Shown piece after piece: positions 37,996 to 49,314 of a DNA stretch of 64,000 bases. Location of the stretch: positions 9,711,246 through 9,775,245 of the forward strand of contig OX463838.1 in assembly GCA_949825065.1 (NCBI GenBank), read 5' to 3'. Source of the DNA: Odontocerum albicorne (lineage: Eukaryota > Arthropoda > Insecta > Trichoptera > Odontoceridae). The notes beneath the pieces were generated by a model. That model was not told the origin of the DNA. It worked only from the letters and a program-made list of their open reading frames with translations, and did not search any database. How positions within the stretch are numbered: the first letter of the stretch is position 1; every line of letters begins with the position of its first letter. The position numbers were made by a program, and so were the translations under genes.

Positions 37996-38639
37996 TCTAG
38001 TAAATTATTTGTCTGATAACAGTGCTTTTTCACGTCTGGTAATATTATCAAGACATCGAGCTCCTTGGCTACTCAGGTGGTTTTAAACCCAAAAGATCTT
38101 TTAATTGTGTTATTGCTAATCTTGTCTCCTGGCTACACTCTTCAATACGTCAGCACCGCTAATTCAGATATATTGAGGGGTTTGTTTTAATAGCACCAAC
38201 ACCCTCTCTCTCTTATGGGGGGGGGGGGGGGGGTAAAACAAGTCACCATCCAGCGCGATCTACATTAGAAGATCGGAATATTTCATATTGAGGAGTAACA
38301 TATTATAAGAATTAAAAATATACCATCTCAGTTGATCATTGCTCCCTTGTAAGTCCATTTCGTGGGATGTGTGTCATCGTTTAAGATCGATGCAAATGGC
38401 CAATAACTTTGTCCAATTTATTTAAACAAGGCGATTCAGTATCTGAGGCCTAGCTGATCAGTGTACCAAGCCTCCCAGAAGATATAATACATAAACCTTC
38501 TGGGTCCCTTATCATTCAGTATTAACGTATTCCACTGTTGGAAATAATAAAACATTTGAAAAAAAAAACATATTTTCCATTTTGATTGGACGCATGTTCA
38601 ATGATGATGATGATTATTTAAAAAAAACATTTTCGGTGG
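37996..38639. other. Stretch with an 18 bp G run, otherwise unremarkable
   Basis: A run of 18 G at 38217-38234. No gene is supported. The remainder is AT-rich single-copy-looking sequence. Confidence 0.5.
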
Positions 38640-39260
38640 TCGTAAAAAGTCAAAGTCGTCAATACCGGTGGTTTGATGAATTAGAGTTTCATTGAAATAT
38701 TATGACAACACGTCATAATTCTGTGATTTTTTATATTAATTTCGGTGGTCGTATCAAAGTCGTCAATACCGGTGGTCTGATGAATTAGTTTCATTGAAAT
38801 ATTCTGGCAACATGTCATAATTCTGTGATTTTTTATATTAATTTCGGTGGTCGTATCAAAGTCGTCAATACCGGTGGTCTGATGAATTAGAGTTTCATTG
38901 AAGTATTCTGGCAACACGTCATAATTCTGTGATTTTTTATATTAATTTCGGTGGTCGTATCAAAGTCGTCAATACCGGTGGTCTGATGAATTAGTTTCAT
39001 TGAAATATTCTGGCAACACGTCATAATTCTGTGATTTTTAATATTAATTTCGGTGGTCGTATCAAAGTCGTCAATACCGGTGGTCTGATGAATTAGTTTA
39101 ATTGAAATATTCTGGCAACACGTCATAATTTTGTGATTTTTAATATTAATTTCGGTGGTCGTATCAAAGTCGTCAATACAGGTGGTCTGATGAATTAGAG
39201 TTTCATTGAAGTATTCTGGCAACACGTCATAATTCTATGATTTTTTATATTAATTTTTCA
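38640..39260. repeat. About 102 bp satellite, six copies
   Basis: Unit starts atttcggtggtcgtatcaaa gtcgtcaata and ends cgtcataattctgtgatttt. Two versions alternate: with and without an extra 'ag' in gaattag(ag)tttcatt. Minus-strand frames give a repeated TTGIDDFDTTTEINIKNHRI, an artefact of a unit length near a multiple of three. Confidence 0.92.
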
Positions 39261-39780
39261 TATCGGTGCTTTGCTGCTAAATTTAAAATTTAAGCAAATA
39301 CCCACTCAATAGATCTATACAAGAGTTATTATTTTATTTTCATGATTGATATTCTTCTCAATTTTTTGGTCAAAACTATTTCGTATTATTTTGTGTTTCG
39401 TCACACCAAATCTTCAGAGCTTCTGGAGGATTGCTCGATCGGTCCACCTCTTCACCTGACACTGGGCGCATTGCAATCTAGTGTTTGACACGGCATACAT
39501 TTCCAATCAGGCAATTTCTGATTGGAATAACAATTTATTTGAGAAAATTTCATTTGATTTATAGTAAAAAAAATAAAAAAAGTGGAATGAACAGTGTTTG
39601 ATAAAAATAAATTACAAAAAATACTTTTCAATAAATTGAATGAAATAGCAAATTGAAATTGAATTGGTATTTTGATTAATCTTTGGCAATTAAATACAAT
39701 AACGGTTTTTTTATTCGTTAAACACTAATTCCCACTTTCACCAAATTTCAAAATTAAGATACAGTTGATTCACAATAATC
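39261..39780. other. Stretch holding a lone fold-back tip
   Basis: 39578-39602 (aaaagtggaatgaacagtgt ttgat) matches the terminal repeat of the 31681-32042 element, with nothing recognisable beside it. No gene. Confidence 0.45.
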
Positions 39781-41999
39781 TTCTTCTTCTTCTTCACGTG
39801 TCCTGTCGGGTCCCCCCGACGTCGACGACCATCTGAGAGAAAGCCTCCCTGTCCTGGGCGGCGCGAAACAGCTCCCCCACAGTTCTGACGCCGGTCCATT
39901 GTCGGATGTTTCGAAGCCAGGAGAGCTGTCTTCTGCCGACCCCTCTGCGGCCCTCGATCTTCCCCTTCATGACGAGCTGAAGTACGGTGTATTTGTCACC
40001 TCTCATTACATGGCCAAAATATGATGTTTTACGGAGCTTAACAGTGGTGCATAGTTCTCTATTTGCATTGGCTCTACGTAGTACATCAGTGTTTGTTATC
40101 ATATCGGTCCAAGATATTCTTAACATTCTACGGTGGATCCACATTTCAAACGCTTCAAGGCGGTTTATTATGTTAACTTTAAGAGTCCACGCCTCCACGC
40201 CGTAAAGTAAGACAGACCATACGTAACATTTGACCATTCTTTGTCTCAGCTTTAAGTTTATATTATCGTCACAAAGAAGGTTTTTCATTTTATTAAAAGC
40301 CGTTCGTGCCGCTTCTATTCTGCATTTTATCTCAATGTCAGGGTCCAGTTTCTCAGTAATCATGCTTCCCAGGTACCTGAACCGTTTCACCCTCTCGACA
40401 ACAACACCCCTTAGCGTAAGGTGGACATTTGGATGACATTCTCGGCTAAAAACCATCATTTTAGTTTTGCTCACATTAATGTTCATACCAAAACGTTCAC
40501 CAACGGAGTCAACTTTATCAAGCAGTTCTTGAAGGCCTTTTAAACTGTCCGCAATTAGAACGGTGTCATCCGCATATCTGATATTATTGATGACCACCCC
40601 ATTGACCTTCACACCGAGATTTGTCTCAGTCAGCGCTTCCTTAAAGACCAAGTCAGAGTACAGATTGAATAAAGTTGGTGAGAGAACACACCCCTGACGG
40701 ACTCCTCGCTGAATGGGAATACCTTGTGAGGTGTTTCCGTTTTCCAATTTAATGATAGCGTTTTGGTCCCAGTACAGATTCTTGATTATTCTCACATCCT
40801 TTTCATCTATACCACATCTCAACAGCATCTCAATCAAATATGTGTGTTTAACCCTGTCAAATGCTTTTTCATAATCAATAAAACAAGCATAGATGTCTTT
40901 TCTTTGGTCGTAACATTTTTGTAATAATATGTTTATTGTTGTCAGCGCTTCACGGGTACCAAAACCATTCCTGAACCCAAACTGAGTGTCATCCAAATCT
41001 CGCTCGCATTTCAGTCTTATTCTGGCATGTATTATTTTAAGAAACAATTTCAGAACATGACTCATAAGACTTATGAGGCGATAATCATTACATTTTTTTG
41101 GGTGTTGTTTTTTGGGCAATGTAATAAATACAGATTTTAACCAATCTTGGGGGATGGTCCCTGTGTCATATATTCTATTAAACAGTCCAAGTAAATAATC
41201 AATATTATTCTCATTTATCAACTCGATAACCTCCATAGGGATTTCATCGGGTCCACAGGCTTTTCGAGGTTTAGATGTTGATATAGCATGTAGTATTTCT
41301 GATTTCAATATAGCAGGACCCTGACTATGTTCTGATATTTCAACGTCAGTTCGAGAGTCTTGGAAGAGTGTTCTTATATAATTTTCCCATGTTTTTAAGA
41401 TTTCCGAATCTTCCAAGATCAGGTTATTAGATTCGTCTGTGAGACAGGTAGGTTTAGGCTTCCTGCTGAGGCCAGTCATTTCTTTTAGTTTTTTATGCAT
41501 ATTAAATGAGTCGTGCATCTGATCATATCGCTCCAACTCCTCACACTGTCTCTTTATCCACTCTTCCTTTGCTTTTTTAATCTCTCGTTTTATAGTCCTC
41601 TGGAGGTTTTTGTACTCACTGCTACTACGATCCCCGATACCAGCCACTCTACGTTGTTCCATTAAATTTAAAATATGATCTGTCATCCACTGCTTTTTAC
41701 GAATATTTTTTGCAGATTTTAGATGTTCTTTACAGACATCGTGTATTGTGTTTTTAAAATTATTCCACTGTTGTTCAACTGACGTGGCATTATTGTCTAT
41801 CTGTTGTAGTTTTTCATTTAATTCAGTGGACACTGTGTTTCTAAGGTCTGCAACTTTCAACTTTTCAGTGTCAACTCTCCTATGCATAAATCTTTTCATT
41901 AATATTTTTAATTTCAATTTAATATCTATAATAAGTGGATTATGATCTGATCCTATATCGGTTCCGGGATATGTTGCGGCACGTTTAATGCTGTTTCTG
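39781..41999 (-). mobile_element. RTE-like LINE, 5'-truncated, coding frame open
   Basis: The 3' end (left) has a (TTC)n run, seen as (GAA)n on the coding strand. The 5' end (right) stops within the endonuclease domain. AATAATC occurs at both edges (39774-39780 and 42000-42006) and may be a short target duplication. Encodes the frame at 39794-41999. Confidence 0.82.
39794..41999 (-). CDS. Endonuclease-reverse transcriptase of an RTE-like LINE, N-terminus missing
   Basis: The frame is open with no internal stop for more than 700 codons. At the right edge it begins inside the apurinic endonuclease domain (NSIKRAATYPGTDIGSDHNP; SDHNP is the catalytic His region). A linker with KKAKEEWIKRQCEELERYDQ follows, then the reverse-transcriptase domain: DYRLISLMSHVLKLF, FGFRNGFGTREAL, CFIDYEKAFDRV (catalytic Asp), RQGCVLSPTLFNLY, RYADDTVLIADSLK (catalytic DD), KRFRYLGSMIT. 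The C-terminus has VLLYGVEAWTLK, RRMLRISWTDMI, YFGHVMRGDKY and GRRGVGRRQLSWLRNIR. Its role is target-primed reverse transcription in the nucleus. No promoter or start codon remains, so independent activity is unlikely, but the lack of lesions says the insertion is young. Confidence 0.85.
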
Positions 42000-42065
42000 A
42001 ATAATCAGATTTTATTATATCTTATGTAATATTTTTTCGAAAGAATTTGCATAGTCTAGTAGTGG

Positions 42066-42122
42066 ATGACCTTCATGTCCTAGTTGGTAAGATACCTTCT
42101 TCCAACTGGGGGTTTGCGAGTT
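42066..42122 (+). mobile_element. SINE head, cut by the mariner insertion
   Basis: gatgaccttcatgtcctagt tggtaagata then ctgggggtttgcgag. The mariner begins at 42125; the rest of the SINE is not found after the mariner. Confidence 0.6.
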
Positions 42123-42124
42123 TA

Positions 42125-43401
42125 GTCAAAAAGTTTTGAAAGCGGAAATGAAAATACATTTTTTTGGGGGGAAATCACTTTTATTGCTCAGTATAGTCTC
42201 CCATAAGATCAATACACTTGGTCCAACGATCTTCCAACTTTGTTGTCCCATCACGGAAGTGACTTTCTGGAAGGCCTGCAAAATACTCCTCTACGACGGC
42301 TATAACCTCTTCGTTTGATGAAAAATGCTTTCCACGAAGGAATTTTTTGAGGTGTGAGAACAGCCAGAACTCAGAGGGAGCTAAATCTGGCGAATAGGGT
42401 GGATGCTGCAACAATTCGTACCCCAATTCACTGATTTTCGCAATGGTTTTTTGAGCTGTGTGAGCAGGTGCATTGTCTTGATGAAAAATGATTTTTTTCT
42501 TCTGCAAACCGGGTCTTTTTTCACAATTTTTTTCATCCAAGTGGTCCAAAAGGTCACAATAATAATCAGAGTTGATTGTCTTACCAGTTTGGAGATAATA
42601 TATCAATAAAATTCCTTTTGCATCCCAAAAAACTGACGCTAACACCTTCTTGGCCGATTTCTGGACACGAACTCGCTTCGGAGCCAAAGTGCCCGGTTCA
42701 CACCACTCCTTAGCCTCTTGTTTTGATTCAGGATCATGGTGGTAGACCCAAGTCTCATCCATAGTGATGAATCGATGCAGAAAATCCTTTTTATCCTTTC
42801 GAAATTGCTCCAAATCTTGCTCAGAAAGTCGCATTCGAACGTGTTTTTGTTGCATTGTTAGCAAATGCGGCACCCATTGTGCACACTGTTTTTTGAAACC
42901 CAAAACTTCAGCCAAAATATGCCATGTTGTTCCATGTGAGATGCCTATGGTGTCAGCTATCACATCCACAGTCGATCGATGATCTTCCAAAACCATATCC
43001 TGTATTTTCGCTATGATTTCCGGTGTTGATGCACTTTTTGGACGTCCTGAGCGTGGACCGTCTTCAACGCTTGTATGGCCACGCTTAAACTCCAAAACCC
43101 ATCGGTGAACGGTTGGAAATGAAGGAGAAGACTCCTTTAATACTTTCACCATCTTTGCATGGATCTCAGTAGCCGATAAACCTTCCAAAACAAAGAATTT
43201 AATCACTGCACGATATTCGGATTTTTCCATTGTTAAAAAATACACTGACACGTCAACTTCAAATGGCTTGTAAACAAAGAATGAATTGACAGATCGAAAT
43301 GAAATTTTGAGTACGTTCTTATAAAAGATGAAATATTAAAATGGCGTAAAAGTTTTGGTTTTTCTACTGCTCTATAGATGTCGCTTTCAAAACTTTTTGA
43401 C
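42125..43401 (-). mobile_element. Mariner element with intact transposase frame
   Basis: Terminal repeats GTCAAAAAGTTTTGAAAGCG at the left and the complement at the right (43382-43401). TA is duplicated on both sides (42123-42124 and 43402-43403). 1277 bp. Confidence 0.93.
42181..43230 (-). CDS. Mariner transposase, uninterrupted, third catalytic Asp changed to Glu
   Basis: The 349-codon frame starts MEKSEYRAVIKFFVLEGLSA; an ATG seven codons upstream (43251) is also in frame, but mariner proteins usually start near the later one. Domains: N-terminal paired helix-turn-helix (about 1-110, with SATEIHAKM, TVHRWVLEFKRG, the AT-hook-like RSGRPKS), the WVPHLLT linker, then the DDE domain (about 145-349) with FITMDETWVYHHDPESK (first Asp), FHQDNAPAHTA (second Asp) and YSPDLAPSEFWLF. 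The last block normally has Asp 34 residues after the second; here the codon is GAG, giving Glu. No frame shift or stop is present. Function would be cut-and-paste transposition at TA. Whether the Glu form is active is unknown; published work on mariner catalytic mutants makes loss likely. Confidence 0.92.
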   Translation of the reverse strand: MEKSEYRAVIKFFVLEGLSATEIHAKMVKVLKESSPSFPTVHRWVLEFKRGHTSVEDGPRSGRPKSASTPEIIAKIQDMVLEDHRSTVDVIADTIGISHGTTWHILAEVLGFKKQCAQWVPHLLTMQQKHVRMRLSEQDLEQFRKDKKDFLHRFITMDETWVYHHDPESKQEAKEWCEPGTLAPKRVRVQKSAKKVLASVFWDAKGILLIYYLQTGKTINSDYYCDLLDHLDEKNCEKRPGLQKKKIIFHQDNAPAHTAQKTIAKISELGYELLQHPPYSPDLAPSEFWLFSHLKKFLRGKHFSSNEEVIAVVEEYFAGLPESHFRDGTTKLEDRWTKCIDLMGDYTEQ

Positions 43402-43409
43402 TAACCTAT

Positions 43410-43560
43410 TATATTTATTTTTTTAACATTTAAATGAAAATATATCTGGTGGATTAATTACCCTAAAACAATTACTTCCAATCCACCAGTTTTTACTTCA
43501 AAACTTTTATACGTATCCATAACCAATTATCCAACCAACCAGCTTTTGTTTCATAATTAT
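43410..43560 (-). mobile_element. Family B-like fragment
   Basis: tttttttaacatttaaatga, then atctggtggattaattaccc, resembling the left ends at 9125 and 57955 and the reversed SINE tail. Heavily diverged. Confidence 0.4.
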
Positions 43561-44429
43561 TTTAACCGTGTTTTAAATTTTGTCAATGAAATTTGAAATA
43601 TAACAAAAATTAAAATAAAATAATATACTCAAGTAAATGAGGAATTATGGCGGGAATTTTATAGGAGTTAAGGATGTCGAATATTTTGAGATAAATAATT
43701 AAATAATGCTTCTTAAGTTTTTTTAGGAATGAAGATCAACCAGTTTTGATCGTTGAAAATTGTTTCAAAGTGAACTGCAATTATGATTTGCAGAAAGATA
43801 TTTGATGCGTTGATATACAAAGATTTCTTACGATACCAAATAGAAGGAAAATTCATGCTTAGAAAGAAAATTTAATTTTTCACCCATACACTGAGGTCAG
43901 CTTTGATTGTTCAATACTCCAAAGAAGATTGATAAAACATCGAGACATCGTTGCTATTTTATTTAAGCAATTGAAGTCTGACACGATATTCGGATATTTG
44001 ATCAACTTTTCTTTTTTCTTGGGTTCGGGAATACGATATCTGATGTTCGGACAGATATCATGATTCGTACAATAAAAAATTGGACATTATAAGTCTAATG
44101 GGACTCGTTTTGAAAACCCTGAGGCACTTTAAATTGCGTAGGGACAATTTTTTTTGTTAAATTGCTAATGTGACAACTTGAAAAAAAAATTTTTTTCTTG
44201 CTTTTGGTAAAGTAATGACTGAAATAGAAAATTAATCAAATTTTTTATTTTATTTTACATGACAACTATTACATTTTATATATGTGAAACCTAGACAAAC
44301 AAGAATAATGTCATTTCAAGTGCATAATTTAAAAATATATGGATCTGGGTAAGTTAGAGTGGGTTTGAACTTAGTGTTGAAACTTAGTGTTTAATATACA
44401 AAATGTATCAATGTATTAGTAAGTATCTT
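43561..44429. other. AT-rich stretch without recognised features
   Basis: No gene or repeat is supported. Confidence 0.4.
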
Positions 44430-44492
44430 TGCCGTGATTGGTTGATGTGATCCGTTAGTATTCAACTTTGCCGTGATTGGTTGATGTGCTCC
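44430..44492 (+). promoter_or_regulatory. Duplicated CCAAT-like promoter motif
   Basis: ctttgccgtgattggttgat gtg occurs twice, 39 bp apart, each holding ATTGG (reverse CCAAT, 44437 and 44476). The second lies about 45 bp before the candidate start codon at 44523. It could be a promoter duplication or a repeat remnant. Confidence 0.3.
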
Positions 44493-44522
44493 GTTTATTT
44501 GACGAAAAATACGGTGACCATA

Positions 44523-44582
44523 ATGACTGAAGTTACGAAGTTAGAAAAAGAAAGAGCATTGTGTGGACAAATCAAAGAAGTG
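44523..44582 (+). other. Candidate short first coding exon
   Basis: ATG in the context gaccataATGACTG begins 20 codons (MTEVTKLEKERALCGQIKEV) that end in phase 0 at a donor-like GTG|GTAAGC (44583-44588). The N-terminus is hydrophilic, with no signal peptide, and is not recognised. No matching second exon was found in the following sequence. It could be a host gene or a transposon gene like the MADF exon at 15564. Chance is not excluded. Confidence 0.28.
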
Positions 44583-44592
44583 GTAAGCTATC

Positions 44593-45639
44593 CACTTTTG
44601 CATTGCATATCTATGTAAACACTTAGTGAGGAAGAATATAAGAATTATTATTTTTTTTAATCAGTGTTAGGGTCATTTATTTATTTTTACAATACATACA
44701 TACCTAGTTATAAGTAATTTTTAATTGGTCTTAGAATTTATCAGTGTTAATTGTGTTTTCTTTGCCTATTGAATAAATAATTAGATTTTATTTTGACCAT
44801 TGATTTCATAATTGCCATTAGGTACATACCATAATCTGATATTATATTATTATTGTGGTAAGTATTTTATTGGAATATAAAGTATTAGATAGACAATATT
44901 AAAAATATATAATAATATATTACAAAATAAATCAAAAGATGGTCATCCTAGACAAGCAGTGCAAACTCTCGTGAAACCTACTCTAGCTGTCATTTGTTGT
45001 GAACCCACTAAAGGCTTTTGTCTGTATCTTCCTGAGGACACATGATCATTTACTCGTATATGAATTAAAGTTCAATGTTTATAAATGTGGTGTTGTGAGC
45101 TTTGGAAATATCTCGTATATAACAGTTACATAAATAATAATAGGCTCTTATCAAACAGTCATAAGCTTCACAAATATTACCCTTCGTGTTATATTTGTTG
45201 ATTCCCCAGTCCATGCATCGCTACGGAGTACAGAGTAAAGGCTGACGAAGTAGATACATAACCGACTAATGTTCCCCATAATCAAAACAAAAAAAGGGCG
45301 CTCTTGATTGTTTTGCTAGGGGTAAGGGGGTGTTTGCGCGATATTCAAACATCCATTGTTTTATCAGTGAGATCTTCGGATGAGAAACCCTAAATACACA
45401 CACTTATTTATAGCCTTTCGACAAGAATATTAATTCATTTTGAAATTTCGTAATATACAGGACGTATTGTTTTTACTTCAGTATTCGGATTTGTTATTGC
45501 TGTTTTGTTTGTTTATGTGTACTATCCACAGTATATCATTTAAATGTATTATTTTTGTATAAGCGTTTCTCTATCTTCTGTAATTTTGTTTTGTAGAAAA
45601 ATGTTTTCAGTCCTTTTTATTTATAAACTAATACAAGCC
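44593..45639. other. AT-rich stretch with one dispersed-repeat piece
   Basis: 44995-45050 (acccactaaaggcttttgtc then tgtatcttcctgaggac) resembles 63435-63475. Otherwise nothing recognisable and no gene. Confidence 0.4.
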
Positions 45640-46735
45640 CCCTCTTTAATAAAAATGTTCAACTGTAGATATTCTTTACATGTAAATTGGTACAATATTA
45701 ATTTTTTTATAAAATTCTCAAATAAGATATTCACTACCTGTATATCAGTACAATATTCATAATTTAATATAATTATCAAATAAGTTATTCATCACCTTTA
45801 TATTGGTACAATATTATTTTTTTAATAAAATTCGCAAATACGATATTCACTACCTGTATATCGGTATAATATTCATAATTTAATATAATTATCAAATAAG
45901 TTATTCATCACCTTTATATTGGTACAATATTATTTTTTTTAATAAAATTCTCAAATAAGATATTCACTACCTGTATATCGGTACAATATTCATAATTATC
46001 AAATAAGTTATTTATTACCTTTATATTGGTATAATATTATATTTTTAATAAAATTCTCAAATAAGATATTCACTACCTGTATATCGGTACAATATTCATA
46101 ATTTAATATAATTATCAAATAACTTATTCATTACCTTTATATTTGTACAATATTATTTTTTAAATAAAATTCTTAAATAATTTATTCACTACCTATATAT
46201 CGGTACAATATTCATAAATATCAAATAAGTTATTCATTACCTTAATATTGGTACAATATTATTTTTTTAATAAAATTCTCAAATAATATTCACTACCTGT
46301 ATATCGATACAATATTCATTATTTAATATAATTATCAAATAAGTTATTCATTACCTTTATATTGGTACAATACTATTTTTTTAATAAAATTCTCAAATAA
46401 GATATTCACTACCTGTATATCGGTACAATATTCATAATTATCAAATAAGTTATTCATTACCTTAATATTGGTACAATATTATTTTTTTAATAAAATTCTC
46501 AAATAATATTCACTACCTGTATATCGATACAATATTCATTATTTAATATAATTATCAAATAAGTTATTCGTTACCTTTATATTGGTACAATACTATTTTT
46601 TTAATAAAATTCTCAAATAAGATATTCACTACCTGTATATCGGTACAATATTCATTATTTAATATAATTCTCAAATAAACTATTCATCGCCTTTATATTG
46701 GTACAATATTAATTTATTAATAAAATTCTCATATT
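45640..46735. repeat. Satellite of alternating A and B half-units (about 115 bp pair)
   Basis: Half-unit A: gatattcactacctgtatat cggtacaatattcataattt. Half-unit B: gttattcatcacctttatat tggtacaatattattttttt. They alternate about nine times. A and B share -tattca--acct-tatat-ggtacaatatt, so both descend from one unit of about 58 bp. Confidence 0.92.
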
Positions 46736-46740
46736 TGTAT

Positions 46741-47514
46741 GTATTGCTGTCAACAACAACTATCCTCGAGTAGAAGATAAGCTTTATAATAATAAATAAA
46801 AAAATCTGTTTATCTAAATAAATAAATATAAAATCATTTTACCCACTACTTTTTCGTTATTCAAAATGTAACGTTTAAGTGAAAAGGCGAATCGTGGAGT
46901 ACAAAATACATAACAATGCTTAAAATCCTTGGATTTAGAGAATCATTTTTCTAGGCAAGACCTGTGATGAAGTGGTCTTATTTTTTAATCACTTATTTCA
47001 TATATTTATCCTGAATACTAAATACTCAGCTGAAGCATTCGAATTCTGAATTTAGATTCAAACATACTTTAAGTAAAAGCTATCACAAATGCAATTCCAA
47101 CCGCATCACAATTTCAACAACCATATCAAAATCATATTCAACAACTCTTCATTACATACTCTAAATTCATATCACTCATTCCCTTAAATACCTATGTGGA
47201 GTCCTTCAAACTCACTTCTCAATCTCACTTAGTCAAAGAGCTTGCCACTTTAAAAAAAAATCGAAAATACAACTTTATAAAAATCACAAATACCATATGT
47301 TACTGATCTTTTGTTTGTTTACTTTATATTGAAATAAAAAAATTATAGTATATTTGTCAATGTCCAAAAATCATTTTAATGAATGATAGGTTAGTATGTA
47401 TCCATTCTTTTTACCGTTTATTATGTTGTTATGTTTCATAGTTTTCTCAACATGTTGCCTTCAAATCGTTGTATTACACTTTCATACATCAAATTTAGCA
47501 TCAAATTTACATCA
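46741..47514. other. AT-rich stretch without recognised features
   Basis: No gene or repeat is supported. Confidence 0.4.
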
Positions 47515-47692
47515 AATTTAGCAGGTTTATTGTCATGTGACAATCTATTTCCACTAATTAAAAAGGTGTTTAAACAAGCCTAAAGCGAAAACCTGGCTGA
47601 TTTTTATAAAATTTGGGTACCAACGAAAATTATTATCGCAACCCTCTGGTTATAAGGCAGGCGTCTTACCAACTTTACCACGGAGGTCGTCA
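47515..47692 (-). mobile_element. tRNA-derived SINE
   Basis: Reversed: ggtttattgtcatgtgacaa, agcgaaaacctggctgattt, a damaged box B, box A-like taccaactttaccacggagg. Confidence 0.78.
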
Positions 47693-47834
47693 GTTTGTCT
47701 ATTATTGTATGTGTAATATGTATTTCAAGAGATAAAAATATTTTTTGTCCTATTGAATAAGTAACACGAATTAATTGTGAACAAAAATAAGAATATAGTA
47801 GAAAATTTTATAAATAAAATAAACAGATATTATT

Positions 47835-48135
47835 TATTTTAATCAACAATATGTGAAAAAGTGTATTTATTTTAATGAACAATATGTGAAATAGTGTATT
47901 TATTTTAATCAACAATATGTGAAAAAGTGTATTTATTTTAATCAACAATATGTGAAAAAGTGTATTTATTTTAATCAACAATGTGTGAAAAAAAGTGTAT
48001 TTATTTTAATCAACAATATGTGAAAAAGTGTATTTATTTTAATCAACCATATGTGAAAAAGTGTATTTATTTTAATCAACAATATGTGAAAAAGTGTATT
48101 TATTTTAATCCACAATATGTGAAAAAGAGTATTCA
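47835..48135. repeat. 33 bp minisatellite, about nine copies
   Basis: Unit gtgtatttattttaatcaac aatatgtgaaaaa, mostly intact, with one copy two bases longer near 47989. The frame reading VKKCIYFNQQY is an artefact of the multiple-of-three length. Confidence 0.95.
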
Positions 48136-48196
48136 TTCGTACGGTGACCTTTCAACTTGGTGTATCGAATTGAATAAGTGATTCGAACATATAGAG

Positions 48197-48535
48197 CAGT
48201 GCTCTGCAACCTTTTCTCACCTACGACACACCAAAATTCTTCCTAGAATTCCGCGGCACACCAAAAGCTAAAATATATAGGTATTAAATTAGGCATGAGT
48301 CTTCAGCGACGCGCATAAGGGCCATTTTTCTTTGTCTATGACTAATTTGGTGCGGCCATGGTGTGTACAAAGCACACTACGCAGTTTTCAACAGTTGGCA
48401 CCAGTTATTGTGTATTAAATACATAATGAAAAATTGTAAAATGTCAAATACTCGTACATTGAATTTGACCGCGGCACACCTGTATCCGGCTCACGGCACA
48501 CCAGTGTGCCACGGCACACCGGTTGCGGAGCACTG
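48197..48535. mobile_element. hAT-type MITE with perfect 8 bp target duplication
   Basis: CAGTGCTCTGCAACC at the left, GGTTGCGGAGCACTG at the right, and ATATAGAG duplicated exactly (48189-48196, 48536-48543). The interior has several gcggcacacc repeats and no transposase. Confidence 0.88.
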
Positions 48536-48540
48536 ATATA

Positions 48541-49108
48541 GAGGGTCTTTCAAATTGGGTGGATTTTTAATAAAAAAATTTAAAATTCTTGAATAAAACA
48601 TAATTTGCTATGATTTCAAAAAACTTTTTAATGGCCATTGAAGTTTAATGTATAACATTTAAACACAAAAAACAATATCCGTCAAATGTCCACCTCTTGC
48701 AGCTCCGCAGATGTCCGCTCTTTTGTCAAAAATTTCGATGACATTTGGGCATAATTGCGGTTCTAAATCACCAATAACGCGAATAATTTCATTGTTCAGC
48801 TCAGGAATAGATTGGGGGTCATTCTTATATACCTGGCTTTTCACGTAACCCCAGAAAAAATAGTCGAACGGTGTCAGATCACATAATCTTGGTGGCCAAT
48901 TAACATCACCGTTTCCGTAGATTACGAAACATAAAATAATTCAACAATTTGAAAGCGTTGTTGTATTGTATACGACTCCATTTTTATAAATGTCATACAT
49001 TACACTTCTCAAATGTCACAAGACCCAGGTAAGTTCGCGACGCCATTTGTGTTTTAATTAAAAATTAAAAATAGAATTTAAAAAAACCGCTCAATTTGAA
49101 AGACCCTT
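48541..49108 (-). mobile_element. Deleted mariner/IS630-like element
   Basis: Terminal repeats gggtctttcaaattgggtgg and the complement of ccgctcaatttgaaagaccc, with TA at the edges (48539-48540, 49109-49110). Most of the transposase is gone (568 bp left). Confidence 0.8.
48659..48900 (-). pseudogene. C-terminal transposase fragment of the deleted element
   Basis: The minus strand reads NWPPRLCDLTPFDYFFWGYV, KSQVYKNDPQSIPELNNEII, then RGGHLTDIVFCV and a stop. This is the last catalytic block (LTPFDYF, with Asp) and C-terminus of the same transposase group as 16490-16870. The N-terminal two thirds are deleted, so no activity is expected. About 80 residues. Confidence 0.78.
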
Positions 49109-49314
49109 TAGAAGGCCGGGTGATGTCATTTTCTTCGGCACCATTAAACTACCCTACAGGCTTAGAACCACTGAAGAAACGCGGATGACATTGTTCGTAA
49201 TCGCATTTGTTACCTACGTGCTAGTACGTAATTTCACAACCGCACGTGAAGAAACAACAACACTCGCATATATCTAGCACGTGTGACTATTGTTACCAAA
49301 CGAGCTGTTTTATC

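Noticed and set aside
38217..38234. Run of 18 G as a G-quadruplex control element
   Set aside because: A single homopolymer run with no gene nearby; sequencing or assembly slippage is equally likely.
38681..39225. Minus-strand repeat-protein-like frames with TTGIDDFDTTTEINIK
   Set aside because: Byproduct of a satellite with unit length near 102 bp; frames break where the two-base variant occurs.
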